A program made the translations under genes and the position numbers. From Atrina japonica (Eukaryota > Mollusca > Bivalvia > Pterioida > Pinnidae), in NCBI GenBank assembly GCA_030159075.1, contig BROG01000153.1, positions 245,001 to 309,000 of the forward strand: a stretch of DNA of 64,000 nucleotides, given 5' to 3'. A model generated the notes under the pieces. It saw only the letters and a program-made list of their open reading frames with translations, was not told the DNA's origin and did no database searches. Shown here piece by piece: positions 12,135 through 27,800 of this stretch; positions within the stretch are counted from its first letter, which is position 1; each line of letters starts with the position of its first letter.

Positions 12135-12694
12135 TTGTTTTGTTTTAACATTTTTATTTCAGGTAACACTAGTTTACAGAGTCCAAAATATTAGACTACA
12201 AAGCACAAAATAAGGTAAATCTTTATACAAAATTCTTGTTACATGTATTAATTTCAGTGGGGAATTATATGATTATATATTAACAGTTAACAATTGGAAT
12301 AATTTATCACACAATGGATTTGGGCATTGTCTTCACAACAGTTTTAGGTTTTCTCGTACAATATGGCGCCCAAGAGCAAAGACTGCTGCTTTTGTCTGCA
12401 TAAATATGAAAAAAATACTGAGAGAATATATGACTCGCAAACATTCACCATTTTTTCTCCTGCTATAAATTACACTCGCAAGCATAAATGTCTATCTTAA
12501 GTAGACACTACGGATTCTACTAGCACTCCCATATTTGGCACTTGATATTGATAAAATTGATACACTACCTGTAGATGCAAATCACATGACACAATTGTTC
12601 TAACAAGTATCTAGTTTTCTACATCATGAAGACTAGCCCTTAATGAAACTTGGTCAAACACACTTGAAATTAGTAACAAAGGGACGGAGGAAAG
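12135..12694 (-). other. Arginine kinase 3' UTR with poly(A) signal
   Basis: On the minus strand the first AATAAA after the stop codon is at 12158-12153 (TTTATT on the plus strand), giving a UTR of roughly 540-560 nt. The exact cleavage point cannot be read. The segment has no further coding frame. Confidence 0.6.
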
Positions 12695-12855
12695 TTATTT
12701 CTTTTGCTGCTGTTGTAATTCCTTCTCAATTGCTATGATCGCCTTGACTCCATTTTCCATTTCCTTAAGTGCCTGGAATTCTGTCAGTCCGAGACGACGT
12801 TTGTTGGAAATATCGAAGACGCCACCTACGCTTTCTGTATGTTCACCGTGAATGC
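12695..12855 (-). CDS. Arginine kinase exon 6 (C-terminus and stop)
   Basis: Acceptor TTGTAG. Completes [10 protein letters not shown], then [23 protein letters not shown] at 12697-12695. The final residues ELQQQQKK extend slightly beyond the conserved family end. Confidence 0.97.
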
Positions 12856-15800
12856 CTACAAAAGACCAAATACACATTCATTAATTATCTTCAAATTTCA
12901 CAGAATCAAATAATTCGGTCGTCCTTTGTTATCATGAAAGAAGTAACCCAAACATTAACTCATCCCCCCCTGAAAAACAATGGACTCTTCTGTAGATCAA
13001 TGATTTAGACCAGTCCAAATGTGTCTTTAGGGGTAAATGGGTTGACAAAGATTTACGAGAATCTTACACTGGTGTGTTGATTGGATAAAGAAATCTCCAC
13101 CCAAGTGCTAGTGGCAAGAATCTGGTTTCAATTTTTCTTACCACGATGTTGGAGATTTCTGTTACTGCTCAACACTTACTGGTATGTTTGATTATGCTAC
13201 TCCCATACTTCAAATACATACATGTATTTATGTATGCAAATAAGTCTGGAATTACTGTTTGTTCACTGCATTCTCATTACATAGAAGGTGTACGTCATAA
13301 TGTAGTATTGTGAAGTCATAAAGCATGTAAAGGGGCTAAAACCTGTACTGACAAGACATGGCAGATTTCATAGTTTAGCCCTTTCAATACTGCAACATCA
13401 CAGCTGCATAGTGACGTTATACACTGTAGCAGTTTTACATTTTCTGCAGTCTGCTCACTGTAGCATATTTTCATCATGATGTTTTGCTGTGTAGTCTGAT
13501 TCTTATGGGTATGGAGGGAATACATTTGTGAGAGCAATTTTAAGAATAAAAACTTGAATAAATCAATAAATTCAAATACATATAGTTTTTATTGAACACA
13601 ATCTTTCCTTTCCATTCCATATAAAAAATTCTATACTCATTTGTTCTTTGACTCATCACGAAAAAGGAAATGAAAAAATTTATGTTAACTCGCTTGATAA
13701 AAATCCAAATTGTGAATTGCCCAACATTTTTAGCTGTTAATGTGTTTTTAACACTTTGATTTATTTTTTTGTCGACACAGGTTCTGTGAAGGTTTCTGCA
13801 TTTAAATTGTCCATAAAATCACTGCTAACATCTGATTAGGAATCGATATCTGTCAGATTCTGTTTCCGTAGAAATAGGGTTTACAGGTTGTTCACATGCA
13901 GAATCTTCATTCAATCAAATCCTAGGAAATCATTTTTAGAGTTGGAATCAGAGTTGAAAAGATCTTAAACATCTTGGATACATAAGTGAAAATGACTTAC
14001 TTTCACCTAGTCAAAATAATAGCACTTTTATATTCACCGTAACTTGTTTATTTTCGCCAGCATCCATTACATGTACATGTGATAATACAGACTTAAGTCT
14101 CATCTAAACAATCGTTATAATTTTGATTTCCAGTCATAAACTGGAACTGGGAAAAAACCCATTTAAAGTGAAAGAGAAACGAGGCTGTTTCTGACACTCT
14201 CGTTATCAGTTGTTGTACTTCTACAGGGCGATCGTGGATGTTATTGTGAGTAGTGAACAGTGAATTTAGCAGGCATTTTTTGATGCTATCGTATTGAGAG
14301 TGTTAAAGGCAATCTCTTAACAGTTTTCATTAGGATATACATATAAACACACCCAAAACAATAAATGCTCTCCCACAGCTATTCCTGGGTAATAAAAACT
14401 ATTACTGAGAGTTTAGTTACTTTTATTTATTATTACTGAATAATAAGCATATTATCAATAAACGCTGCCAATATAAATCCAACTAAGCCAATGCTACGTA
14501 GAAAACATGTGCGTATGGAACGATTTGGCAAAATATGGCGACCTCTTGAATTTGTTTGGTCATGTGACTTCAATATTTACAGAGTTTTTCAATATTGGCT
14601 TAGTTTTTTATTCTACATTGTCTTAGTTAGTTTGCCAATATTGGCAGAGATTTGTTTTTTGGGGGCAGAAAATCCCAAATTAGGCCAAAATTACTATAGT
14701 TAATTAATAATGAACAATAATTATCAATACATACCTCTTGGTTGCAAGTTGTTTTCAGAACAGACTTTAGTGAATCTAGCATTGTCAGCTGACAATAGTG
14801 GAACTTTGACGTGCACGCTAGCTCTCATCGTTGTTCCCAAGTTGGTGGGACAGAATGTTAAATATCCAAGGTTTTTATTCTTGGCAAACTTCATTGTTTT
14901 TGTCATGTGAGTGATAGCCTAAATGTGAAAAAAATATAACCGTAAATAATGAAAAACTTCATATACCAAATCTAAAATCTTCAGTATGTCCAGGACACAT
15001 ATACAAAACAGATGAATACCGGACAAACACAAGACTTCTGGAAATCCAGAGGTGGGATCAGGTACCATGGAAGAGTAAGCATCCCCTGTTGACAGGACAA
15101 TTCCACTGTGAGTCTACCGTCAAACCCAAATAATTAAGTGAGGAAATAAAATAGGAACTTCAATTTTAATACAGTGGAACTTGTCTCAAGACACCACACC
15201 TTTCACCACTGAAATGTCACCACTGAAATGTCAATCTCTTACAGAGCTGTCGGTCCTTGCATTCCTCAACATTCTCTGTCAACGTCTTGAAAGAAGTCCA
15301 AAAACATGTGGTCATGGAACCAACAGAATGTATATGATTACAAAATTACACAGAGTATAGAAACTATTCGCAAAAACAGTCCCTATATTTAGATCCATTT
15401 CTAAAAAGTATTTTGACCTCAAATGGTATGAAAATTGTCTAAATGGTGATAAAAATTGATATTTTCTGTTAACTTAGAACATTTTTAAAAACCTTTTTTT
15501 GGAGCCCCAATGGGTTCTAGCCCCTTTTCATTTGCAAACATTATGTAGGTCCGTATGGAGATAACACCTGCTAAAATATGATAGCAATAGTCATCCAAAG
15601 TGTTTGGCTCACATGACATAAAACTGCTTAAAAGGGGAAATAACTCTCATTAGCATCAACCTGACGATTTCTGCCCTACTGACTTTTTTGTAGATCTTGG
15701 CATGCCAAACACTTGTCATAAAAGAATCTATTTTTCTATAGATACCAAAAACAGGCAAAAACATGAAAAATCCACTCTGATAAGCATCAACCCAACAATT

Positions 15801-18800
15801 TCTGTCCTGTTGATTTTTTTGTAGATCCACAGTAAGTTTTGTCCCAGCAGGAAATAATGTGTTTAGTGGATCCCCTGCAACCGTGCAACTGGTGTGGACT
15901 AGTCAAGGTTGTGCTTCAGCTACTCTGGTTGACTAGTAGAATATATGCATAAACATTACATTATGTACACGAGCAATGATTAATGAAAGTGTATAATGTA
16001 TCCATGTACATTGAACACCAGAATTACCTAATCAGCCCCTTTAATTTTTTCTCAGTTCAAACTAAGATAATCTTAGTTGTTTTGACTCATGAGATAAGAG
16101 TACAAAAATAGATAACTAAGGTAATTCTGGTAGTGATTCAGTAAATATGTACCAAATTGCTAATTCATCGTAACACTTTGGCACTAGTGAATTTGCCATA
16201 GGACTAGTGAAATGTTTCCATCTAGTCAAACTAACTAGTGAGACAGAAATGCTAAATTTGACCCCTGCTACCCCTGAGAAACAAAAGACTATATACTTAA
16301 AATCAATGTTTCTTGGAGGGGTGATTGGATTACGTAATCATGAGACCCACCCACCTTTACTAATCTTCTGTAAACTTCTCCAAGGTTTCCTCCCATTTGC
16401 ATGGAGATGAATCTAAGGTGATCTTCCTCATTGACCCAGGTCAAGAATTTCTTATCTTTGCTGAAGAAAATACCTCTTGCCTTTGGCCAATCAGCATAAC
16501 CTCCAGCATCCCCCAAAAATCTGAAATAGAAAAGAAGAAGCCCAAAGGGCTTTAAGTCGCTCACCTGGCAAAACTGATCAGTATGAAGAAGACAACAAAT
16601 GTGTAAAAGATAAAATGGCTAGTAAACATGAAAAGGAAAAACAGCAGGCTCCTTGGGCCTTAATAATCATCCGAGTAAAATTTATTTTACTTAAAAAGTA
16701 CTGAAAAGCAACTAAAAGCATGAAAAATTAATTGAAAAAGAGAATTGGCTTGCATAAGGGTGGGCTTTGCCAACTTTTAATAGATCTTTCAATATATATG
16801 TAATGTGCAACAACAGTCGAAAACATGCAAAATCCATTTAAAAGGATAAATAACTTTCACAAGGATCATCATAACAATTTTTGCACAATAAATTTTTTGT
16901 AGATCTTTGTATGGTGATCACTGGATAATAGGAAATAGCAGTCTAAAACATGAAAAAAATCCACTTAGGAGAAATAACTCCCATGAGGGTCAACCTGACA
17001 ATTTCATTCCTAGTGACATTTTTGTACATCTTTACATGCTGAACATTTTTGCTTCTTTCACATTCTCAAGATTATAGGACACAACAGTCTAAAACACGAG
17101 AAATCCACAAGAAGGGGCCCTTTGGGCCAGGTGAGCTAAAAAAGTACAAAGTGTACCTAAAAAACATCCAACTCTCGGAGTTTTGAAAGGAATGAGTCAT
17201 CAGAATTTGGTCAGTTTTCACTCCAAGAAAAAAAACAAAAACAAAAATATGATTGATTCAATATGACTGATCAAACTGGAACAATTTCCCATTCTTATAA
17301 TTGATATCCAGTTAATAAAAGGATGATACACAAATTCAAACTCACTCATTTGTCACTAAAAGGATTTTCAATCCTTTGGATGTGGACAGTCATGATCAAA
17401 GTTAATTTCAAATTTGACTGTAGTAAAATGAGCTTTAACATAGTAACAAAATAAGTTACACAAGCTTCTTATGATGTCAAAGAACAATCGCAAATTTGAA
17501 AAACAAAATATATTATATTAATTATTAATTAAGATTAATTTCAAAGCAAAATAACATGACATTTTCATAACATGAAAGACAGTAAGACATTAACGTAACA
17601 CCATGGACATTTTGGTAGTGCTAAAACAAGTTTGTGAATTTGACTAGCTAAAAAATAAAACAAAACAATTCTATTTATATTTTTTTCTTGATAACAATAT
17701 TGACTTAACCTAAACATTGATATGTATATATACACCATTTTTGGAGAAATGCTGGTTTTTTTTGTTTTTTTTTTACAAGTAACACACCAGACATTTAGAT
17801 AAACCTATCGCACAAAAAGAAACATGTAACTGAAGCAATGGAATATTTAAATTTGACTAGATGTGACTATGATAAACAATAGTTATTTCTTTCATTATTG
17901 CAATTTCAACACGAACAGAGTCTTATCATGAAATATTATTCACAATTTAATACTTGTCATGATGTGATATAAAACAGTGAGCCAGAAATCAATAGGATAC
18001 CTATAGTGGTCTTTTTACTTTTTAGCTACGTCTGTACATTATCATTTTATCAGTAATAACATAAAAGATTATGGCATCTACACAAATAATACAAAAATAA
18101 CGAAACATATGTCCAGTGTGTTAATAAAAATGTATTTTCTCTTACCTGTCATCATTTTTGAACAAGAAGTGATCATCAATGAGCTGTTGTTCTTCCTCTT
18201 TGGACATTTTTTCAAGGGAGAAATACTTTCCCTCTAAATCTCCTTCAAGTGTTTCCAAGGCATTCTTAGAGATTTCTTCCATTTTCAGACGTTGCTGCAG
18301 GTGATAAATCAATACATTCAATATAGAACAAGAAATTGTCTTTTTGCAAATTCGTAGTCCAGTTGAAAATATTTTTTCAGTTTTGGGAATGAGATATTCT
18401 CTTTCAAATAATAAATCCAACCTGTGTTTTTTGGGTGAACCATCCCTTTAACGGTCCAGGGTATAATGATATATAGTTATTACAGAAAAATAACAGATGT
18501 GTTTTATTGTGGGACAAACATGGGTAATCTCCCCTTTCCTTATCAACCCTGTAATAACATATCTGTTATATAAGGAAAATGTGTCACATACAATAACATG
18601 TAGTTTTTACAATGATGAGATCCAAAAATTTGATATTTCTTTTTCTTGGCATCCATGTATTTTCATAGCAAGAACAAAATTTATGAGCAAAATTTAAACC
18701 GATGCAAGGATTATTAAAATGAATATAACACATGTTTGTTATTACAGGAAGTTAAGACCTTTCTGTAATAACTATGCTATGTTATTACAAGAGATGAAAC

Positions 18801-21800
18801 CATATCTTTCAGACTGTTGGTAGAGAAACTTAAAGCTTTTGATCATAAAATATTTTTACTAGAGCATGCACTTTAAAGTCAATGGAATGTTAGCCATAAT
18901 TCAGTTTGTACTGAAAACAAATGCTAAGGTTTAAATTCACAACAATATGAAAAGCTCTATACAGTAACATACATATGTTATTACATGTTACACTTTCTCA
19001 AGATATAACTTCTGTACATTTTCACAATATCACACATCTGTTATTTTCTGTAATAACTCTTTTATCGGTTTATACCCTGGACTGTTTAACTACATAATGT
19101 ACACAAGAAAAATTGTACTTTTGTAGAAGTGTTAGATTTGAGCAAATAAAGTTTTCAATATTTTGGTCTGTGCAAACAGTTTTAGAAAGTCTGTCTACCA
19201 AATTCAATATTAAATAACTTACATCTAAGGTACATGTGGGTGGAAATGAAAATCCTTCATGACTTCTGCCAACACGTACACGGGTAGATACCACAAATGT
19301 GCCATCGGGGTCAAGGTCACCAATAGAATCCAGATCTCCGAACTGACCTGGTTCCGGATGTGATACTTGTTTTACTTTATGGTAATCCGTGATAACAGCA
19401 TCAAACAGCTCTGCGAAGACTGTATAAGCCTCCTCGTCACAGGCATAGAGACCAACACCACTGTCCAAGTTCTTACATCCTGCAAGAAAATATCTAATAA
19501 TAAATCAATATTACATTACAGGATAAAGAACATCCTAATTTCTCATCTGACACATACTGGTTTATTTTTTATCTATGTTTTGTGGTTTAACTCATCAACC
19601 CCTGAAAAGCAATGGACTCTTCTGTAAATCAATGATTAAGACCAGTCCAAATGTGTCGTATGGTTGAATAAATGAGTTAATCTGCAAAAGTCAGAGTATT
19701 GAATTCAACATTTGGGTTATATAAACTTAAGTATTTGTAAACTTTATTCTAATGTAGATTTTCCCATTCAGTATCTAAACATGTCAAATATTTACTCTTC
19801 TGGACAGGTATGATTCTGACAAATATATGAACATAAAAAAAGACGAGACCCATGGACCAAAATGGACATCTCAACTGAACATTTGTAGACATTTGGACTC
19901 GCCCATTTCCAAGGAAAGTAAAAATCACTGTCAGAATTCAGGACTCTACATGTATGATATAGTATAAACCTTTTACAATAATTTTACATCCAATATTAAC
20001 ATGACCATTCCTAATTTATGACAGTAGACTGTACTATTTATTGATTTGGGCGGGTCTAAATGTGACCACAGGGGTTGATGAGTTAGTGTACAAAGTTTAC
20101 AAAACTCTGGTTTTCAGGAGCACATTTCTATTATAGAAATTGATTTTAACACTGGGTTATTAAGCAGCAAACATTACATACGGACCATTCCAGAAATGGA
20201 CAAAACTACACGTTCTATCTGTATCATAAGATTGGACGCCATTGTTACAGCGGATGGATTCAACAAGACCATGCTAGAAAATAACAATGATTCTACAACC
20301 TATTCCTGCTAGTCGAGGACAGATCATTTATTTTTAATATTTTCAAGGCCAGAATATTTATTTCCAAGCTGCCAGCAACCCCCCCCCCCTCAGAATCAAA
20401 TGGTCATCCCCCAAGTTGTGTATTTCTAGAATTCAACAAGATGTTGCAAAAATTCCCAATTTAAAAAGCCCAGGCCCCATTCCAAAAAGAGAGTAGAAAA
20501 TCCCTGCTACTGAATAACTATATTTTGTTTTATTGAAATCATTTATCTAGTTCATAAGAATTTTAAGATGGCTGCCATTGTAGTCATCCAAGATTCCAAA
20601 CTGCTCTGTAGAAAATACATGTAACACATCTTTGTCATCATAAGGCACTTATCATAAGCTTAGTTTTAAAATGTAAAAGTTTATGGACTTGTCACTTGAA
20701 CCTTTGGCTGCTCAGGTGACCTGAATATTTCCCTGACTTGTTTTAATCGATTTGCCACTTACAATGAACTACTGTGAAACAACACATGCATGGGATGATA
20801 CAGTTGTATATGGACTCAAAAATACAATTCATTTCAATTCAAGAGCACAGGTTTTGACTTAAGTTATGCACTCACATGAATGGAACACTGCACTCGCACA
20901 CATTTACTTTGAATTACCGTGAAACTTGTATATAAAGACCCCCTTCGAGACACAACAAAACTGCTCTTTATAGGGAGGTGGTACAGATTCATGAAGAACA
21001 TTATTTTTAGAGGTTACAGCATTTAAAATCATTGTAACAAGTTATAGGTTCATCAAATTAACTCATCAACCCCTGAAAAACAATGGAATCTTCTGTAAAT
21101 CAATGCCCTAGACCAGTCAAAATGTGTCTTTTGGGGTGAATGTATTAAACTGACACAGATTTACAAAAACATACCCGGTAAGTCTCAATTAAATCATAAG
21201 AGGGGTAACAGACATGTTTTCTGAAACAAAATATTAGTGCTACAGTAATGCATGGAATCACCTTTTACCTGTGCATTCCCCATTTAAAAAAAATGATTGT
21301 ATTGTCATGCTTTTTGACAGAATCTATATGTGCCAGTACCAGTAGACCTATACAATAAAACTTGCTTTAGAGACCACCTGTGTATAAAGACCACCTGGTC
21401 ACAAAGACTTGTTTTTGCTGTCCCCAATAGTAAATCTCTGTATTAAAAGATCACCTCCCAATAAGACTGGATCAGATATGTCCCAAAGGGGGTCTATATA
21501 CAAGTTTCACTGTACTTTCAGACACAAACCGACAAGAACATGATTTTAATAAATGAAATGTTAATTCCATCTACAGTATATAAATATAATAAGTCTAAAT
21601 GAGAAAGATCAAAATACAAATATTTATAGCCATGGAAATGAACTACAAATTCCAAAGACATACAACACAAAGCATCAGTAAAAAAAAATCAATTTCAGGA
21701 TGTAAACTAAAATATAATCATCTTATACATCATTAAGCATGAATGAATTAGGAATTTGACTATGCTTCTGGTTCAATAACTTAATATCAAGATTTGGAAT

Positions 21801-24800
21801 GATTAAATGTTGTATAGGAATTTGATAACAAGTAACAGCACGATCTGAGTATAGTGCTCTGCAATATGTGATTTTGCCTTATATGGCATTAAATCTTAAT
21901 TTATGATTTTGCCTTCCATGGCATTAAATCTTAATTTATGATTTTGCCTTCCATGGCATTAAATTTTAATTTATAAATGCTTTCAAACCTTCAAACCGTA
22001 ACAGACTGGTCTGAAATATAAACGACTTTGATGTAGTCAAATTTATAATGTCCGATTCACATAAGACGGCGCAGCGGAGTACCTTTTTTTTTACTATCAT
22101 ACAGATGATTCTACTCACTTTTCGGTTATGACAAGCTGCACGGGAAAAACATTTTATTCCTCACTTGTTACTCTCTTATGTATAGTGACAAGTAGGAACG
22201 ATTACTCAGTTCAGATTTTAATGTTATGCTTTATTATCAAACTTGTCCGGGTCAGAAAAGGGTTCACATGACTCCATCCCACCAAGTTATATGGATTTTA
22301 CTACAGTAACTGGCAAACTGGAGTCTCATGAACCCTTTCTAGACCTGGACAAGTTCAAATTTTAGGCAATGCAGCATAACGACCTATCAAACTACATAGG
22401 GTTACAGACCAAAGTAATCTTTCCTATTTATCACAGGGCTTGAATTTAACAATTTTTCCCAAGTGACCCATGCCCACAGGGCCAGTAGCTAATTTTGAGC
22501 TGTTATCACTGTACCTACAAGTATCCAGTGAGAAATTGGAAATTTTACACACTCTTTTGGAAATGGGGCCTGGGCCTTTTAAAGTGGAAATTTTAGTAGC
22601 ATTTTATTGACTTGAGGGGGGAAAATGTATTTTTTTGCATTGGGAATGAGGGCTTTATTTTAACCCCATAAAAGAGGCTGTCATTGGAATACAATGCATT
22701 TCCTTTATAGCCTCTCAAAACAAAAGAAAACTAGTTGAGTAGAATCATCTGTATGACAATCAAAATGTTAATACACCCCATTCGGTCATGTGAATAGGAC
22801 AACTATTTGGGGGGGAGGGTTAAATACATGTGTAGTTCATGCTAGGGTGAAACGTTACAAACATTAGCATGCAATTGATAGTTTTTAGTATGCAACGTAA
22901 CAGGAAAATACAGTGAAACTTGTATTGAGACCATCCCATAAACCACTGAAATGTGGTCTTACAAGACAAGTGGTCTCTCAAAAGGTTTTATTGAAAGGAT
23001 CATTGACCCAACACAGATGACCGAATCCAAGGACACTTCCAAAGTGAAATTTACGTGCTGCTTACTACATGTACACGACTGGATTGGGAGGATTAGAATA
23101 ATCAAATCCATCTTATGCCTATAAAAACTACTGGTTGTTGTTCATGGATTAGTATTAGTTTAAAATATAATGTATAAGTAATACCCTGGATTAAAGACAT
23201 TTTAATAGGCAACTGTGACTTAAATGTACATTCAATTAGTTCCATACTGTGAAGTGTTACATGCTCAAAAGTCTAGGTATTGTTGGATTCACATAAGATG
23301 GCGGGGCGGAGTAACCTTGTGATTATCATATGGATGATTCTACTCACTTTTCGGTTATGACAAGCTGCACAGGGAAAATATTTTATTTCTCACTGGATAC
23401 TCTTATGTTTGGTGACAAGTAGGAACGATTAATCTAGTCAGTGTAATTTTAATGTTCCATGCTTTATTACCTAAAATTTAAACTTGTCAAGAAAGGGTTC
23501 AGGAGACTCCATCCTGCCAGGTTGTATGGATTTGACTATAAGACTGCAGTTATGGGAAAAGGTACAGTGAAAACAATCTTGAAAGAACTGAAATTTGGTC
23601 TTTCAAGACATTGGTCTCTAAAGAGATTCTAGTTAAAGGATAGCTTAACTGCATGCCTTTTGGAATGTGGTCTTTCAAGACAGGTGCTCTTTCACAAGAG
23701 TGGTCTCTCAAGGCAGGTTCCATTGTAATGCAATTCTGATACACACCCCGAGGCATTGCACTATTCCTGAGGGGAGTGTCCAAATGGAGATCTCATGTTG
23801 CCGAATCCAAGGACACTTCCAAAGTGAAAGTTATGTGCTGATTATTATACAACTGTCAAGGACAGAGAGGATTAAAATCATATCCATTTTACGTCTATAA
23901 AAACTACTCGGTTGTTGGTCATGGATTTAAGTATTAGTTATTAATAAAATGTATAAATAATACCCTGGATTAAAGACATTTTAGTATGTAACAGTGATTT
24001 AAGTGTTACTATATACATTCCAAGTTCTATACAAGCTCAGACAGCCTGGTAAGACTGCAGTCATCATGGGGAAATGGTAAAACATGTTCAGGGCAAACAT
24101 ATGGTGTTTATTTCAGTCTGGGTATATATTATGACAGAGCATTTATTAGGATAAATAAAGTATCTAGATTACCGAATGTCTACCAAAAACGTGACATATC
24201 ACAGTTTTGTCAATATTCAAAACAATATTGTTTGATTTCCCTAATTAAATACGAGTGTACTACCTGGTACCTTAAATAGTTTTCTCCTAATTCCATGCAT
24301 TACTGTAGGACTTTTTGTGTGAGCTAAAACAAATCTGTCATCCATGTTATGCTTTGATTTATCCAATTAGTAAATACTTGTGGCAATTTATATGTATGGG
24401 CTACATGGGTCAAGGATAAAGGTCAAGTGATGTCAATAATTTTACCAATACCTTATTAAACTGCTGATGGTATATCATTCTTAAATGTGTAGGCCTACAA
24501 ATACCACACCTGACCTGAACAAACAATTAACCCTTACCAATTTGTGTTTTTATTTTTATTTTATTATTATTATTTTTTTTTTTGCAGATGGGGTTTGTTT
24601 GTTATTGTTTTATTTCTTTTCCTCATTTTTTTTTTGGGGGGGGGGGGGGGGGCCAAGACAACTTGGGTCAGTGGTTTGAGTGTTCACTGTTGAAATCACC
24701 AATGTCTGACACATTGACAAGTATTTTTTTATGAATCACTGGAGTGAAAGTTCTTCTAAATAATTCATAATTCTAGATGTTGATTGTTGATTGATGTAGG

Positions 24801-27800
24801 TTTTTGATCAAAGGCGAAAGTATGCTTAACCTGACACATACCACTCAACATTTACCTATCCCCGTTTAGCCTCGGTGGTCACCACCAAAACTATTGGTTT
24901 TATAAATTACTACCTATCCTATTAACTTAGTGTAGAATGCCAAAAATAGATGACCACCAGTTTTACAAACTGTAATCATACAGAGTGACCTGAATAACAA
25001 TATATAGGTCAGACTTGCCCAGGCAGACCGCCCAAAATAGCAACATTTTCTTGTCAAATTGTCATAAACCACTTTCGCATGCCTAATACAGGTCTGATGA
25101 TTGACCTCTTATCTGAGTGATGTGAAAACATCCTCATGTCTGGGATAACTTTCCACTCTGTATAAATAATGGCTAATGTTGGCTTTGTGTGATCAAAATT
25201 ACATATTTACATATTGTACATGTACCAGCAGCAACATTGATTGGTCAGAACTGTTTATTAATAGTAACAAAATCAATTTATAACTGTAACAAATACTGAT
25301 CATGAATGACAATGGAAGTTAAAGTGAGTCAATTTACACACTAACCACACACATTATTGGTCTTGTAAGGTTAACTTGAACTTTTGACCAGCAGGTGAAT
25401 GGTGTTACATGTACACGTATTGGGAATATGGTCAGTTTTAGTGATAATTGAGGAACTGCATGGTCAAAGAGAGCGGTCAGATTCAATGATAGTTGAGAAG
25501 ATACATTGTTAGTCCACACAGTAGTTAGTAAATGTGTAAACTGTAAATACATTTGGTCTCCGCTGGACATAATTTAGGGGCTCACATCATTATATATATA
25601 TATATATATATATATTTGAATTGATTCTGTGAATGTGGGCCCCTAAATTATAAATAAATATATATATATATATATGCACAATGGAATTGATTCTGTATAC
25701 ACATATGTATACAGGTAAAAAATTATCATCAGTTTCTCTCTGCTTTGTTGATGTGCATCCTAACAATAGTTATATCTATTTTCCCTGAATGGCTTAACGA
25801 GTTATACTGAAATAATGTTTATGATGCATGGATGATGAGCAAAATGTAGGAATTGGATCCCATGCTGGGCATCTTTCTAAAGAGAAAGACATGCATCATT
25901 TCATGTTCCTTGCATCAGACAAATTGAATTAGAACAGAAATTCTAATGATTAATGGCATATATATACTATAATTACTAAACTCATTCACACCTACAGATA
26001 CATTTGGACTAGTCCAAGTTATTGATTTACAGAAGAGTCCATTTTTTCAGGGGTTGAGGATTTAACTTTGTGGGACAGATAAGGATTATGGCTGCGAGTC
26101 ATAAACAGCTCTTTCAATGCCTTTAGGAGTAAGAAATAAAGTCAACCAGTATTGTTGTTTGTTTTATTTGTGATTTATGCGAGCAACATTCAAACAATTT
26201 CAGTTATATGGTGGTGGCTAGTTTTCATGAAGGTGAAGAGAACCCACTTACAATGTACCGGGGAAGACACGCACTGACCTTCAAGTGAATTAAAAACTCT
26301 CACAAAATCAGCTTAGGTTCCAGCAAGGCTCAAAACCGAGCGGACCAGGGATGAGACTTAGTGGTGTAAAGCGTAATGCCCAAACCAGTCAGCCACAGAG
26401 GCCCTGAAACAAGTTATGCAAAGTAGCCAGTAAAAATGTACATGTATATAATTGAACTCTTGTTTGTGCATAAAAACCACTTCTGAATAGAAACCTACAC
26501 TGCTTTTCATCTAAAATCTGAATTTTCACTCCAGGTCGAGTGCATGCATACATATTTGTATATGACCTTAGCTTTAGGAGTGTATAAATGACCTTGATTT
26601 AACTCAGTCAACCCCTGTGGTCACATATAGACTCACCCAAATCAGTCTTTTTCAGGGTGAACAAGTTAAAATTATATTGTTTGAAAGTAAGATCATTTTG
26701 AAATTTGAATTGTAAATTGCACACCCCTGAATTGTGACAGTGGACTTTACCGATCTTTGAAATAAATGAGTTCAAATGTGTCTACAGGGGTCAATGAATG
26801 TGTTATGTTACCTAATACCATAACAGCTAAATATAAATGACCTTAAATACAGGAAGGCATTTAAATGACCTTGGCTCAAATTATGTAAATATGAATTTGT
26901 TAAATGTTTAGAGTGTGTGTAGTATCAACCTCTTATCCCCAGGAACCTTGAAAATAACTTGGTAAACCTTGAGTCTTATCAAACTTGAAAATTAGATAAA
27001 GTGGAGTTAGATAAATATGATAATCAACTAACACACCTTGTAGAATCTCTATAATATATGCTTCACAATAAGTATCTACATGTAGATAACAATATCTTTG
27101 TGATACACAGTTCTGATGACCCCAGTTAACATCAATGTCAGGAATACCTCAGTATTCAGGTCATTGCCAAGGTGACATATATATATTATATATAGGTCTT
27201 TATAGAGTGATAGCCTACCCAATGATATCTCACACTGCTGAAGTTCAACTTTAGAAAAAGTAGGTCAAAGGTCATATCCTACACAAATGTAAGTCACAAC
27301 TTGTGTATCATTAGATGAGTCTTGATGAGTTGACATTCTCTATCAATGATGTTTAGCATCAATTTATGTTTGGACATACATTTTTAAATTTTTAAGATAA
27401 TTGTTTTACATGCAAATGTACTGATTTCATATTATTTTTCATAATACCTGTATTTTTTACATATATATAAATATAAAATACATTTTAAAGTTACTTAAAT
27501 GATCACTTTACAGGCTAATACAAGTACAATAATATAGACAAAAATACAACCCTTAAAGTCTGCAACTATTTTTATACAGGAGACCAATGATATTATAATG
27601 GTGTGCAGTCAGTAAGCTTAATAAATTTCTATTAAAGTATTTATTTTGAAATATTTTTAACAGACAAAATACTTCTAATAGACTTTACATGTAGAAAAAT
27701 CAATAACTGCATCACAAATTAAGACAGATGGGTCGGGATGGGGTGGGGTTGGGTGTTAGTGTCAGGAGTTTTGTGCCTTGAATGCTTCAAGTGTTTCACA

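Noticed and set aside
20150..20290. Possible extra arginine kinase exon in intron 1
   Set aside because: The known exons already give a complete protein with consistent phases; no family sequence is missing.
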